Shown here: positions 25,461 to 34,439 of the stretch, piece after piece
Layout of the letters: every line of letters starts with the position of its first letter
Position numbering within the stretch: the first letter of the stretch is position 1
Assembly: GCA_934230415.1 (NCBI GenBank)
Contig: CAKQEW010000001.1
Location: 62,001-126,000 of the forward strand
DNA: 64,000 bases
Source of the DNA: an uncultured Alphaproteobacteria bacterium
Lineage (GTDB): Bacteria; Pseudomonadota; Alphaproteobacteria; Rs-D84
Direction: 5' to 3'
Translations under genes and position numbers: made by a program
Notes under the pieces: generated by a model
Seen by the model: the letters and a program-made list of their open reading frames with translations, nothing else
Told to the model about the DNA's origin: nothing
Databases searched by the model: none

Positions 25461-26180
25461 TTATTTTTTCTGCAATACTATTTTTATAAAATTAAAATAT
25501 TTTCCCGCACCTGCATTCATGGACAACCGGTCGTGCACCGCATATTCATTATCCTGGGCCAACCAATCCGCCCACACATTTTCGTTACTTTTCATCTCTG
25601 ATATTTCCAGCAAACGCGCCCCATGTGATGCAGACACAATTGCACGCCAATACTTTATATCGCGCATGTATGCCAATTGTTCCGGCGTCCACGACAGCAG
25701 CATTTCTGGCGGATATTTTTCATCGGGGAAATCATGTTTTAATCCAGGAATTGCAACATAAATATACCCACCCGATTTTACATATGGCAACAGCTTTTCA
25801 TCCAGGTATGCAGCATCACGCCCGAAATAGTTATATGAATCCACAGAAACCACCGCATCAAAAAAGTTCTGTTCAAACGGCAAATCTGTTGCATCTGCAC
25901 GTACCGCCGTTATCTGGTCTGGGGACAATCCATGTGCGGAAAAAAATGCCTGATTTTCATCTGGCACACTCCATAAATCAGCCGCATATACATGAAAACC
26001 ATATTCACGCGCAATAAACAGGCTGGTCACCCCCATACCACTGCCTAAATCACAGACACGGGAATGTGGTGCAATTAAATTTCCGTCCAGTAATTCTTCG
26101 GTTAATTTAATTGGGTTGGGCCCCATTATTTTTCCGACAATTTCTGGCGTATTATATTTTTCACTTTTGGTGTATTTCAT
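25461..26180 (-). CDS. Class I SAM-dependent methyltransferase
   Basis: 239 residues. SAM-binding motif I at V-C-D-L-G-S-G-M-G-V-T-S (about 42-53), acidic motif II A-A-D-L-W, and motif IV F-D-A-V-V-S-V-D-S-Y-N-Y-F. Substrate unknown. The arrangement (N-P-I-K-L-T-E-E-L then motif I; Y-I-Y-V-A-I-P-G near the end of the core) resembles small-molecule methyltransferases of the UbiE/cyclopropane type. It overlaps the upstream TetR gene by 20 bp, so the regulator and enzyme are translationally coupled and probably share a ligand. Confidence 0.8.
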   Translation of the reverse strand: MKYTKSEKYNTPEIVGKIMGPNPIKLTEELLDGNLIAPHSRVCDLGSGMGVTSLFIAREYGFHVYAADLWSVPDENQAFFSAHGLSPDQITAVRADATDLPFEQNFFDAVVSVDSYNYFGRDAAYLDEKLLPYVKSGGYIYVAIPGLKHDFPDEKYPPEMLLSWTPEQLAYMRDIKYWRAIVSASHGARLLEISEMKSNENVWADWLAQDNEYAVHDRLSMNAGAGKYFNFIKIVLQKK

Positions 26181-26754
26181 TTTTTACTTCCTTTATAAAT
26201 TCGTCTATCAGGTTATGAATGTGTGATGCAATTTTGGATTTATCTTTTGCATTGTCATACAAATCGTATCCCATACGCATAATTCCAAAAAATGCAATTG
26301 CGCGGGCGTCCATGCATGCATTGTCAAGCGCGACCCCAAATATTCCCGCGATATATTCAACGGGCCCCGCCCCAAAATATTGATGATACATACGACGCAT
26401 GCGCAATGATTTATATTGTTCAATGGTTAACATATGACGAAATGCGACCGCCATTTTATCCCGGGTCCAGAAATCAAACATTGCATGCGCAAATTCACAT
26501 ACAGAATTCAACGATGCCGCCCCACCCATGGGCGCACTGGGCATTGCAAAACGCGCTGTAAATTCTGCATCACGCATTTCCATATATTTTATAACACAGT
26601 CAAACATATCCTGCTTGTTTTTAAAATGTTTATAAATGGAACTTTTTACCATCCCCAGTTTATCTGTAATCTGTTCCAACGATACGGAATCAAAACCATA
26701 CGTTGCGAACATTTGCAGTGCCGTCAATAAAATATCATCACGTGAATTTTTCAT
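26161..26754 (-). CDS. TetR-family transcriptional regulator
   Basis: 197 residues from the ATG at 26754 (AAAAGGG upstream); the in-frame GTG at 26784 lies inside the operator palindrome and is rejected. N-terminal helix-turn-helix typical of TetR: D-I-L-L-T-A-L-Q-M-F-A-T-Y-G-F-D-S-V-S-L, then I-Y-K-H-F-K-N-K-Q-D-M-F. The C-terminal ligand domain is divergent. It controls its own operon with the methyltransferase, by the operator at 26768-26785. Confidence 0.88.
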   Translation of the reverse strand: MKNSRDDILLTALQMFATYGFDSVSLEQITDKLGMVKSSIYKHFKNKQDMFDCVIKYMEMRDAEFTARFAMPSAPMGGAASLNSVCEFAHAMFDFWTRDKMAVAFRHMLTIEQYKSLRMRRMYHQYFGAGPVEYIAGIFGVALDNACMDARAIAFFGIMRMGYDLYDNAKDKSKIASHIHNLIDEFIKEVKNEIHQK

Positions 26755-26767
26755 AACACACCCTTTT

Positions 26768-26813
26768 AGTGAACACTTGTTCACTTTTTAACATAACAAA
26801 ATCCCATTGTCAA
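26768..26813 (-). promoter_or_regulatory. Promoter and operator of the tetR-methyltransferase operon
   Basis: A -35 TTGACA (26808-26813) and a -10 TAAAAA (26785-26790) are separated by 17 bp on the minus strand. Overlapping the end of the -10 is an 18-bp near-palindrome AGTGAACAcTTGTTCACT (8-bp arms, 26768-26785), a typical TetR-family operator in position to repress initiation. Confidence 0.7.
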
Positions 26814-26876
26814 CAAGAAATCCCTATAAATTGTCGCAAACTTTCTCCGGGTTCTTCGTCCCCGCGCGACAAAAAT

Positions 26877-26984
26877 AAAAAACCACCGTTGGGTGGTGTG
26901 TATTTCGCTCGGTGTGCTTTGCACACCTGTGCGCAAATTTGTACTTATTCAAACTGCGCTACGCTTGTTTTCATATACAAATTT
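26877..26984 (-). ncRNA. Structured trailer downstream of tRNA-Lys, candidate small RNA
   Basis: Immediately after the encoded CCA of tRNA-Lys, the minus strand can fold into three stems. The first is a 9-bp AAATTTGTA / TACAAATTT stem (26976-26984 with 26935-26943) enclosing a further AAAC-GCG / CGC-GTTT helix. The second is a GGTGTGC / GCACACC hairpin (26911-26927). The third is an ACCACC / GGTGGT hairpin (26882-26897) followed by six T, an intrinsic terminator. This could simply be the tRNA's transcription end or a stable released RNA of about 105 nt. I know no named family for it. Confidence 0.45.
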
Positions 26985-27060
26985 TGGTGGACGCGCAGGG
27001 ACTCGAACCCTGGACCCACTGATTAAGAGTCAGTTGCTCTACCAACTGAGCTACGCATCC
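26985..27060 (-). tRNA. tRNA-Lys (anticodon CTT), CCA encoded
   Basis: 76 nt. Acceptor GGATGCG pairs with CGCGTCC (one G-T), D-arm AGCTCAGTTGGTAGAGC, anticodon loop ACTCTTAATC, T-arm GGGTTCGAGTCCC; CCA encoded at 26985-26987. Lies between the TetR operon and nlpD. Confidence 0.97.
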
Positions 27061-27116
27061 AAAACTGTTAAACTGTGCTGATTATATATCTTTTTGTCGC
27101 CTTTGCAAGTATTTAT

Positions 27117-28370
27117 TCACGAACGCAGGTATGACGACGGATTATACGCCTTGGTCCCCTTGCGAATTTCAAAGTGCAACTGGGGCTTGTCCACCTTGCC
27201 TGTGGCGCCAACCGTACCAATTTTCTGGCCGACCGAAACACGCGCCCCACGACGCACCGCCATCGTATCCATATGGGCATACACCGTCATCCAACCACCA
27301 GAATGCTGGATTATCACCAGGTTGCCCATACCCTTGACCTCGTTCCCGGCGTATGCAACCACACCATTTTCGGCGGCGCGCACCGCACTGCCCCGCGCGG
27401 CACTGATGTTTATACCATCGTTAAACAGTCCGCCCGATTTTGCGCCATAGTGCGACAAAATCTTTCCACGCACCGGCCACGAGAATTTGGATGATGACCG
27501 CGCTGCAATTGTTGGTAACTTTTTATTTGGGTCAGACGATATTTTCTGTTTTGCTTTTGTGACCGTGGCAACCTGCTTTGGCGATGTTTTTGTTGCCGAT
27601 GGCGTCGTGGTAACCCTCGTGGCGGTTGTTGTTACGGCAACAGATGCAGCCTTGGTCGTTGTCGCCGCAACCGGTGTTACCTTTGGCGTGGTGGTGGCGA
27701 CAGACGCGCGCACCGGCGCCGACGCCAGGTTTGGCACACGCAACCGCTGGCCAACAGACAGCGTAAATGGCGCCGAAATATTATTCATCACCGCCAGGTC
27801 ATTTACCGGCACAGAATACCGACGTGACAACGAATACAGCGTATCACCCGGTGCGACCGTTATATCCTGTAATTGAACACGCGTTGTCGTTGCAACCGCT
27901 GGTGCGATGTCTGACCGTTTTTCTGTGACACTGTTCGCACGATGATATTCCGGCACCGTCAGGAAATCGTCAGATGGCGCATCGTCCGATGTCGCAACCG
28001 TTGTCTGTTCAGGCACCAATGTTTTATCTGTCCCGGGTGCGTCCGACTGGGCAATTGGCTCACCATACAACGCCGCTACGTTTTCATCCGCAACCGTTGG
28101 TGGCACGATATAGTCATTTACAGATGCATATGTCACATAATCACCCGCGGGTGCCGTCCCATACAATTGGGGCGATGCATACACACCATAGTCGGCTGCC
28201 GCAGAATTATAAATTTCTGGCTGTGAATTCGGATCGGCCAACAATGCCGGGTAACGCGTTGTAATAAATTCACCAACGGTATCGGGTAACGCTGTAATTT
28301 TCGGCTGCAAATCACATCCGACAATTATCGGCAAAACCCCACATAAAAATGCACAAATGATTTTTTTCAC
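27117..28370 (-). CDS. nlpD: NlpD-like lipoprotein: LysM plus degenerate M23 (LytM) domain
   Basis: 417 residues. Signal with lipobox I-V-G-C (Cys19), a long low-complexity linker, LysM peptidoglycan-binding domain (A-P-G-D-T-L-Y-S-L-S-R-R-Y-S-V, about 175-220), and a Thr/Val/Lys-rich linker. The C-terminal LytM domain starts W-P-V-R-G-K. The first zinc ligands are replaced (N-D-G-I-N-I where active enzymes have HxGxD); Y-A-H-M-D-T and L-H-F-E-I-R remain. That is the NlpD/EnvC pattern: a non-hydrolytic activator of septal amidases. Last gene of the 36.5-27.1 kb run. Confidence 0.85.
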   Translation of the reverse strand: MKKIICAFLCGVLPIIVGCDLQPKITALPDTVGEFITTRYPALLADPNSQPEIYNSAAADYGVYASPQLYGTAPAGDYVTYASVNDYIVPPTVADENVAALYGEPIAQSDAPGTDKTLVPEQTTVATSDDAPSDDFLTVPEYHRANSVTEKRSDIAPAVATTTRVQLQDITVAPGDTLYSLSRRYSVPVNDLAVMNNISAPFTLSVGQRLRVPNLASAPVRASVATTTPKVTPVAATTTKAASVAVTTTATRVTTTPSATKTSPKQVATVTKAKQKISSDPNKKLPTIAARSSSKFSWPVRGKILSHYGAKSGGLFNDGINISAARGSAVRAAENGVVAYAGNEVKGMGNLVIIQHSGGWMTVYAHMDTMAVRRGARVSVGQKIGTVGATGKVDKPQLHFEIRKGTKAYNPSSYLRS

Positions 28371-28413
28371 ACGCAGATTATATCACAAATTGCGCAATAA
28401 ATAAAAAGTAATC

Positions 28414-29130
28414 TTAATCAGATTCCGCATCGCGCATAAACCAGATACTGGATTCAAACAGTAACCACATCGGTATTGCCAACGCAATCTGGGACACAAC
28501 ATCAGGTGGTGTTAATATCGCCGCCGCAATTACAATCAGCACAATTGCATACCGGCGGGCGCGCACCACACGTGACCGCGATAATATTCCCAAACGGTTC
28601 AGCATAACCAACACCAATGGCAACTGGAACGCGACGCCAAACACGCGCAACATTCCAATTGCGAACCCCAGGTAATCACGCGCCGCCGGCATCAGCACGG
28701 TTGGCACCGGGGCCGACATATTCAATTCCATAAAGAACCCGAACACAAACGGGAACATTACCCAGAATGCAAACGCCGCCCCCATGATAAATAATATCGG
28801 TGACATAACAAAAATCGGCCAAATAAAACCACGTTCGTTTTTATGCAATCCCGGTACGACAAAACGCCACACGTTATACAGCGCACATGGTATCACACAT
28901 ACCAGACCCACCACCACCGCCAACGAAAAACGTATCATCAGTCCATCGGACACCCCACTGTACAGCAGCGCCCCATCCGGCCACACACGCAACAGTGGCA
29001 CGGTTAAAAATTCTTGGACATATGGCGCCACGTACCACCCCATAATTGTGGCCCACGCAAATACCGCAAATGTCCACATTATGCGACGACGCAGTTCTGA
29101 AAAATGTTGCATCAGCGTCATTTTTTGCAT
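28414..29130 (-). CDS. tatC: Twin-arginine translocase subunit TatC
   Basis: 238 residues with six transmembrane helices. TatC hallmarks: H-F-S-E-L-R-R-R-I at the N-terminus (signal-peptide recognition), F-G-F-F-M-E, and L-P-L-V-L-V-M-L-N-R-L-G-I. It recognises RR-signal peptides and recruits TatA to export folded proteins. Overlaps tatB by 13 bp. Met1, Met4 or Met7 could be the start; all are in the overlap. Confidence 0.95.
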   Translation of the reverse strand: MQKMTLMQHFSELRRRIMWTFAVFAWATIMGWYVAPYVQEFLTVPLLRVWPDGALLYSGVSDGLMIRFSLAVVVGLVCVIPCALYNVWRFVVPGLHKNERGFIWPIFVMSPILFIMGAAFAFWVMFPFVFGFFMELNMSAPVPTVLMPAARDYLGFAIGMLRVFGVAFQLPLVLVMLNRLGILSRSRVVRARRYAIVLIVIAAAILTPPDVVSQIALAIPMWLLFESSIWFMRDAESD

Positions 29131-29414
29131 TTCTTAGCACCCCGGGCGCGACGCGCACGCACCTGTTTTATTGGCGATGATATTTCCGCCAAAACGTCAT
29201 CTGTGGTTGTACGAATTAAATCATCAATTGGCTGTTGCAGTTCAATGGTGTCCTTGATTTGTTCAGACGCATCTGTTATGCGCCACACAATCGCACGAAC
29301 AAATTTCACCACACGCGCGATGAATCGCGCAACATCTGGCCACATGCATGCCGGCAGCACGACAATCGCGACCAAAATAATTACAACCAGTTCTGCGCCA
29401 CTGATTCCGAACAC
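29118..29414 (-). CDS. tatB: Twin-arginine translocase subunit TatB
   Basis: 98 residues. N-terminal M-F-G-I-S-G-A-E-L-V-V-I-I-L-V-A-I-V-V-L, with the Glu at position 8 that TatB/TatA carry, a single short membrane helix, then an amphipathic helix and a basic tail. It forms the receptor complex with TatC, which overlaps it. Very short for TatB (E. coli 171), but the fused reading with tatC supports it. tatA is separate at 37.4 kb. Confidence 0.85.
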   Translation of the reverse strand: MFGISGAELVVIILVAIVVLPACMWPDVARFIARVVKFVRAIVWRITDASEQIKDTIELQQPIDDLIRTTTDDVLAEISSPIKQVRARRARGAKKCKK

Positions 29415-29426
29415 ACCTGCCCCCGT

Positions 29427-30038
29427 TTAATCATAGAAATCATCGCCACTGGTACCAACTGTTTTATGGCGTGAAATCTGAAAATAATTTTTACCGAAAT
29501 CTGTTTTGGTCTTCAGTCCCGAAAACACAACATCTGTGGTGGCACCGGTCGCGTCAACGACACTCCATGAATTCAGCTTTACTGGTTTCTTGTCAAAGAC
29601 AACCGTCATGTTCCCCAGGCCTTCTTGGCCACGCAAATTCATTTTCAGTGAAAATGTTTTTTCGCCGGTTGATGTTTCCACAACGTTTATATCCGCGGTT
29701 TTTAAATTAATATTTTTACGAATTAAAATTCCGGCAGGCGTGCTGGTCAATGGCACAGTTGTAATCTGGTCCAGCGACCGGTCAAAGAAATATAAATCGC
29801 GACCATCGGCAATCAGTTGCACCGGCATATCATCATAATCCAACCGTACACGCCCCGGACGCAACATTGCAAATGTGCCACGTTGCTGTTTGCCCCCCGC
29901 GGTCTGGGTAAAATTACCCGCCAGGCCCGTAATTGAATTCAGATACCGTTGGGCCGAATCAACCAAATTCATATCAACCGCCGCATACGCCGAAAACGTG
30001 CACATAGCGCAAATTGCGATGAATATTTTTTTTATCAT
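29427..30038 (-). CDS. lolA: Outer-membrane lipoprotein carrier LolA
   Basis: 203 residues, signal peptide (KKIFIAICAMCTFSAYA). The LolA half-barrel pattern is seen in A-Q-R-Y-L-N-S-I-T-G-L-A-G-N-F-T-Q-T near the mature N-terminus, G-T-F-A-M-L-R-P-G-R-V-R-L-D-Y, and F-D-R-S-L-D-Q-I-T-T-V-P-L. It ferries lipoproteins through the periplasm from LolCDE to LolB. The nrnA stop overlaps its start by 4 bp. The window encodes several lipoproteins that would be its clients. Confidence 0.9.
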   Translation of the reverse strand: MIKKIFIAICAMCTFSAYAAVDMNLVDSAQRYLNSITGLAGNFTQTAGGKQQRGTFAMLRPGRVRLDYDDMPVQLIADGRDLYFFDRSLDQITTVPLTSTPAGILIRKNINLKTADINVVETSTGEKTFSLKMNLRGQEGLGNMTVVFDKKPVKLNSWSVVDATGATTDVVFSGLKTKTDFGKNYFQISRHKTVGTSGDDFYD

Positions 30039-30997
30039 AACTTCTCTCCCTTGAACAATTCCAGAACGCGCGCATGGACATTTTCCAGTGTGTCATTTAC
30101 AACCGCACCCGCGGCATATGTATGTCCCCCCCCCCCAAGTTCGGTTGCGATGTGATTGACCGGATGCATACGTCCCCGCAGCGAAACCCCAATCTGATTT
30201 TCCTTTTGCTGCTTTAACAATGCGATACATTCCACGCCCTTTATTTGCCCCAGCATGTTCAATATCAGTTCACCACGTCCATCCAAATACTTGTAATCCT
30301 TTTTCATCACGGTGGCCACTGCCAGATGTCCATGGTATAAAAATTCTGCCGATGCAACAATTGCTGCCTCGGTCTGGACCGTGCGTCGCGCCTTGTTATT
30401 CATCCCATCGGCCAATTCGGCAATATTTACCCCCGCATCAACCAGGCGCGCCATCACACGCAGCGCGTCCCCACGACCGGCACGTGTAAATTTAAAGAAT
30501 CCGGTATCCGTCAAGATTGCCACCGCCAACAGATTTAACGCATCGGCATCGGCGCGCCACGACAACGCATCCATAATGTTAAAAACAATTTCACCGGCCG
30601 CCGCCGCGGTATCATCATCAATACACAACGTCGCCACATGTTCATCATTTATATGGTGATCAATTTCTATGGTATATTTTGCATTTTCCAACACAGGCAT
30701 CGCGCCACCAATATTGCGCGCCGTACCGTAATCCAGCACGATTGCAACATCAAATGGCCGCGCCAGATCAATACGATTGTAGTACTGAATCCGATGTCTG
30801 TCGGGGACATTATCCAATGCATCTGGGATATTGCCATCGTATATGCACAGTGGCCGCCGCCCATAATTCAATTCAATCAAACGCGCCAACGCCAGCACGC
30901 TGCACAACGCATCCCCATCTGGATTTTTATGTGCAAAGATTGCGATACTGCGCGCGCGACGAATTTTCTCATCAAAAATTTTCAGTTGTTCATTCAT
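30035..30997 (-). CDS. nrnA: DHH-family nanoRNase / pAp phosphatase NrnA
   Basis: 320 residues. DHH domain motifs: A-H-K-N-P-D-G-D-A-L-C-S near 22-33, L-D-Y-G-T-A, E-I-D-H-H-I-N, and a DHHA1 glycine motif G-G-G-G-H at about 290. It degrades 2-5-mer RNAs and 3'-phosphoadenosine 5'-phosphate. The GGGGH motif is encoded by an uninterrupted run of 11 G (30126-30136 on the plus strand as C), a slippage-prone tract. Upstream of lolA, 8 bp after recJ, in the 11-gene run. Confidence 0.9.
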   Translation of the reverse strand: MNEQLKIFDEKIRRARSIAIFAHKNPDGDALCSVLALARLIELNYGRRPLCIYDGNIPDALDNVPDRHRIQYYNRIDLARPFDVAIVLDYGTARNIGGAMPVLENAKYTIEIDHHINDEHVATLCIDDDTAAAAGEIVFNIMDALSWRADADALNLLAVAILTDTGFFKFTRAGRGDALRVMARLVDAGVNIAELADGMNNKARRTVQTEAAIVASAEFLYHGHLAVATVMKKDYKYLDGRGELILNMLGQIKGVECIALLKQQKENQIGVSLRGRMHPVNHIATELGGGGHTYAAGAVVNDTLENVHARVLELFKGEKL

Positions 30998-31005
30998 ATA
31001 AACGC

Positions 31006-32763
31006 CTATGCCTGTAATGCGATATCTTCTACAAAGAACTGGGCACTTTTACGACCATTATATTCGTTTTCTTTCAGCCGCCCCAGCATTGTTATTGTAG
31101 TGTTTGTGTTTGCATCGTCCAGCAAAAAATCACCAACCGGCGTCCCGACCAGGTTAAAACCAACAAACGCCAATTGCCCACCACTGGTTGCGACCGACCC
31201 GCGCAGGTGCGCCCCGCCCCCCATCACGGTTGCAAAACGCAATGTCGCCCCGTGCAAGATTAACATCGGTTCGGGGTTACCCTGGCCAAACGGTTCCAGC
31301 GCATCCAGTTCAGAAATCAATTTTAATGTTGCCCCGCCCGCATCCAATTCTGCATCTGCCACCATTTCACATGTCGGCATCTGACCATTTAATTGGGCAC
31401 TGACGGCCTGTTCCAGGAATTCACGAAATTCATCTTCGTGTGACGCGTCCAGTGAAAAACCCGCCGCAGCAGCGTGACCGCCACCTTCGCTGATAATTCC
31501 GGCCGCCAATGCATCATGTATAATTTTACCCAAATCAACACCATGCACCGAACGCCCTGACCCGTTTATCACGCCATCACAACGCGTCGCAACACATGAT
31601 GGCAAATTATATTTATCTTTCAGCCGACCGGCAATAATCCCCATAACACCACCATGCCAATTGTCGCCACAGATAAACAGACTGCACCGGCCATCGTGGC
31701 ACAAACGTTCGGCGGCATCGGTTGCCGAAACCATAATCGCATTCTGGATATCAATGCGTTCCTGGTTCATATGATGCAGTTTATTGGCCAAATCACCTGC
31801 AATCAATGGATTATCTGTCAATAATAATTCCAACGCCGGCGCCGCCGAATCCAGGCGCCCCGCCGCATTCAAGCGCGGTCCCAATGCAAATCCCGCCGCA
31901 TACACCGACGGTCGTTTAATTGACGCAACGTGCATCAATGTACGCAATCCTAAATTTTGTTGCAACCCCAATACTTTCAGTCCCGTGGCCACAAACGCAC
32001 GATTTAATCCGACCAGGGGCATGGTGTCACATATTGTACCCAATGCCACCAAATCCAAATAATTCATTAAATCCAGATTCTGGACGCGCGCGCGCATATC
32101 CGGCGATAATGCACGTGATTTTAATTCGCGACGCACCGCAACCATCGTCATAAACGCAACACCAACCCCCGCCAGATATGACAGACCAGACGTATCATCC
32201 ACGCGTTTTGGATTAACCACCGCATCGGCATCTGGCAGCGTTGCATCCGGCGAATGATGATCCGTCACCACCACACGCATACCCAGTTCACGCGCATGCG
32301 CAACATCGGCAACCCCAGATATTCCACAATCAACCGTGATTAATAATTTTGCGCCCGCCGCCGCAATTTCATCAATTGCATGGATATTCAGACCATACCC
32401 TTCACCTTCACGTGTCGGCAGGTGCCATATACAATCCACCCCCAGCGCACGCAACGTTTTTATACAAATCGCTGTTGATGTAATGCCATCAACGTCATAA
32501 TCACCATATACCGCAATTTTATCACCACGCAAAATACTGTCTGCAATAACGCGCGCGGCGTTATCCATATCCATCAGTACTGATGGGTCCGGCATATATT
32601 CCTTGATACTGGGGTTCAGGAATTTTTCCTGGGCGGACGCACCAATAACCCCGCGACTGGTTAAGATTTTTTCTATTAAATTATCCAACCCGGCGGCACC
32701 ATCATTTGATGTCGCCACCATCCATGCCCGCCCCAGCATGGATTTATCAACTACCTTTCTCAC
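31006..32763 (-). CDS. recJ: Single-stranded-DNA 5'-3' exonuclease RecJ
   Basis: 585 residues if the GTG at 32763 is the start. That gives the expected short lead before the family's S-M-L-G-R-A-W; an in-frame TTG at 32787 lies inside a hairpin, and an ATG at 32739 would trim the lead. DHH phosphoesterase motifs: V-Y-G-D-Y-D-V-D-G-I-T-S, V-D-C-G-I-S, V-V-T-D-H-H-S. DHHA1 domain with E-G-G-G-H-A-A-A-A-G-F near 430. C-terminal OB-like part. It acts in recombinational and mismatch repair. The start is the only uncertain point. Confidence 0.9.
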   Translation of the reverse strand: MRKVVDKSMLGRAWMVATSNDGAAGLDNLIEKILTSRGVIGASAQEKFLNPSIKEYMPDPSVLMDMDNAARVIADSILRGDKIAVYGDYDVDGITSTAICIKTLRALGVDCIWHLPTREGEGYGLNIHAIDEIAAAGAKLLITVDCGISGVADVAHARELGMRVVVTDHHSPDATLPDADAVVNPKRVDDTSGLSYLAGVGVAFMTMVAVRRELKSRALSPDMRARVQNLDLMNYLDLVALGTICDTMPLVGLNRAFVATGLKVLGLQQNLGLRTLMHVASIKRPSVYAAGFALGPRLNAAGRLDSAAPALELLLTDNPLIAGDLANKLHHMNQERIDIQNAIMVSATDAAERLCHDGRCSLFICGDNWHGGVMGIIAGRLKDKYNLPSCVATRCDGVINGSGRSVHGVDLGKIIHDALAAGIISEGGGHAAAAGFSLDASHEDEFREFLEQAVSAQLNGQMPTCEMVADAELDAGGATLKLISELDALEPFGQGNPEPMLILHGATLRFATVMGGGAHLRGSVATSGGQLAFVGFNLVGTPVGDFLLDDANTNTTITMLGRLKENEYNGRKSAQFFVEDIALQA

Positions 32764-32805
32764 GCTATACTCTTTTTTTATTATCAAGAGTATTATAATT
32801 TAAAT

Positions 32806-34437
32806 TTATTCAAATAGCAACGGCAGGATGCTGTCCAGAATTTTTCCCGTTGTCGGCACAACATTCCATGCCGCGGTACGCAATCCCCATGATTCAGACG
32901 TTCCATGTGGTTCGTCCAATATAATCAGCATTACATACTGGGGCGCCGATGCCGGGAATATCGCCGCATACGCCGTCAGATTTCGTTTACTGTCGGGACG
33001 ACCATTAGTGTACTTTTCCGCCGTAGCGGTCTTGCCCCCAATCTGAATACCGGCAACGCGCGATTTACGACCACTGGTTTCTTCGGCAACGCGCAACATT
33101 ATCCCGCGCAACCGTGACGAAATATCATCAGATATTATGCGCGCCCCCTGGACCGCACCAACACCACGCTTTTGCAATGTCGGGTAAATATAAATTCCAC
33201 CGTTGGTCATCGCATTCACCGCCAGCAAGACATGCATTGGCGTCACAGAAATACCATGTCCATATGACATTGTTGCACGTTCAACCGGCCACCAACGTTG
33301 GGGCAACAGTGTGCGTGATGTACGTCCAAATTCCAGGTTTAATGGTTCATCAAAATGCAGACGGTGAAAGAATTCTTGCTGCGTACCATCTGGCAAATCC
33401 AGCGCGATTTGTGCACTGCCCACATTGCATGAATGCAACATAATTTCTTCCACGGTCAGATATGGACGTGGTGGTTTAAATGTGCGCACATCATGAATTC
33501 GCTTTGCCACATTACCACGTTTATCGTATATCTTAAATGGCTCTTTGACATAATATTCTTTGTTTATGCCATTTTCCATTGCCATTGCCGTGTTAAATAT
33601 TTTAAATATAGACCCCATTTCGTACGCATCACGCAACGGCTTGAACGTACGATGTGACACCGGGTCCAATCCGACATTTTCCGGATCAAAATCAGGCAAC
33701 GATACCATGGCCAACATTTCGCCAGTACGTGAATTCATCAGCATTCCCATCGCGGCCTTGGCCTGGTATTTCTGCATTGCAATTGATAATTGTTCATATA
33801 TAACCGACTGAATACGCGAATCCAACGACAATTGCAACGGTGCCGTATTTTCACGCAGATATCCGTCATAAATACGTTCTGCCCCTTCTATGCCCTGGCC
33901 TTCTTTGTTAACCAGACCAACGGCATGTGAAAACAGGCGACGCTTTGGATACTTGCGTATCTGGATTGGTTCCACACCCAACCCACGCAGGCGCGCCGAC
34001 GTAATCATATTGCGTTGATTATCGCTGGCATATTTTTTCAGATACATAAACCTGCGGTCAGAATGCAACATTTCCAACGCATCAGATACACTGTATTCAT
34101 ATGGAAATGCCTGGTGTATCAGGTTGGCAACCGCATCAACATCACGTGGACGCACATCACGTGGGCGCAATGTAACATGACCCGACATAATATTTTTCGC
34201 CAATATGTCACCGTTTCTGTCAACGATATCTGCACGCGTGACCTGCCATACACCGTCGGCGGCACTGCTGCGGGCACGATCGGTCCCCTGGATTCCCAAC
34301 GACAATGTGCGCAATCCAAACAAAACGAACGCCAAAATAAAGAAGTAGTAAATTATGCTTAACCGAATACGCGACACGCGGTTGCCGGATTGTACGGCAA
34401 ACCCATGTTTCAAGATATCATGACCGACCTCAAACAT
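32806..34437 (-). CDS. ftsI: Septal peptidoglycan transpeptidase FtsI (PBP3)
   Basis: 543 residues. N-terminal membrane anchor (LSIIYYFFILAFVLFGL, about 27-43), a non-catalytic pedestal domain, then the transpeptidase domain. Active-site Ser276 is in G-S-I-F-K (SxxK), followed by S336-C-N (SxN). The third motif reads K469-T-A-T-A, where most penicillin-binding proteins have K-T/S-G. It crosslinks septal peptidoglycan and is a beta-lactam target. An FtsL-like gene abuts it upstream (2 bp), but mraZ/mraW and the mur genes are absent, so this is not the standard dcw cluster. Confidence 0.9.
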   Translation of the reverse strand: MFEVGHDILKHGFAVQSGNRVSRIRLSIIYYFFILAFVLFGLRTLSLGIQGTDRARSSAADGVWQVTRADIVDRNGDILAKNIMSGHVTLRPRDVRPRDVDAVANLIHQAFPYEYSVSDALEMLHSDRRFMYLKKYASDNQRNMITSARLRGLGVEPIQIRKYPKRRLFSHAVGLVNKEGQGIEGAERIYDGYLRENTAPLQLSLDSRIQSVIYEQLSIAMQKYQAKAAMGMLMNSRTGEMLAMVSLPDFDPENVGLDPVSHRTFKPLRDAYEMGSIFKIFNTAMAMENGINKEYYVKEPFKIYDKRGNVAKRIHDVRTFKPPRPYLTVEEIMLHSCNVGSAQIALDLPDGTQQEFFHRLHFDEPLNLEFGRTSRTLLPQRWWPVERATMSYGHGISVTPMHVLLAVNAMTNGGIYIYPTLQKRGVGAVQGARIISDDISSRLRGIMLRVAEETSGRKSRVAGIQIGGKTATAEKYTNGRPDSKRNLTAYAAIFPASAPQYVMLIILDEPHGTSESWGLRTAAWNVVPTTGKILDSILPLLFE

Positions 34438-34439
34438 AA

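Noticed and set aside
30000..30020. Fourth full copy of the TGCACATAGCGC element
   Set aside because: Lies in the lolA signal-peptide codons without a stem or gene-end position, so taken as coincidence.
32763..32800. Terminator between ftsI and recJ
   Set aside because: An ATACTCTT / AAGAGTAT repeat exists, but no T tract follows on the minus strand; spacing suggests read-through.
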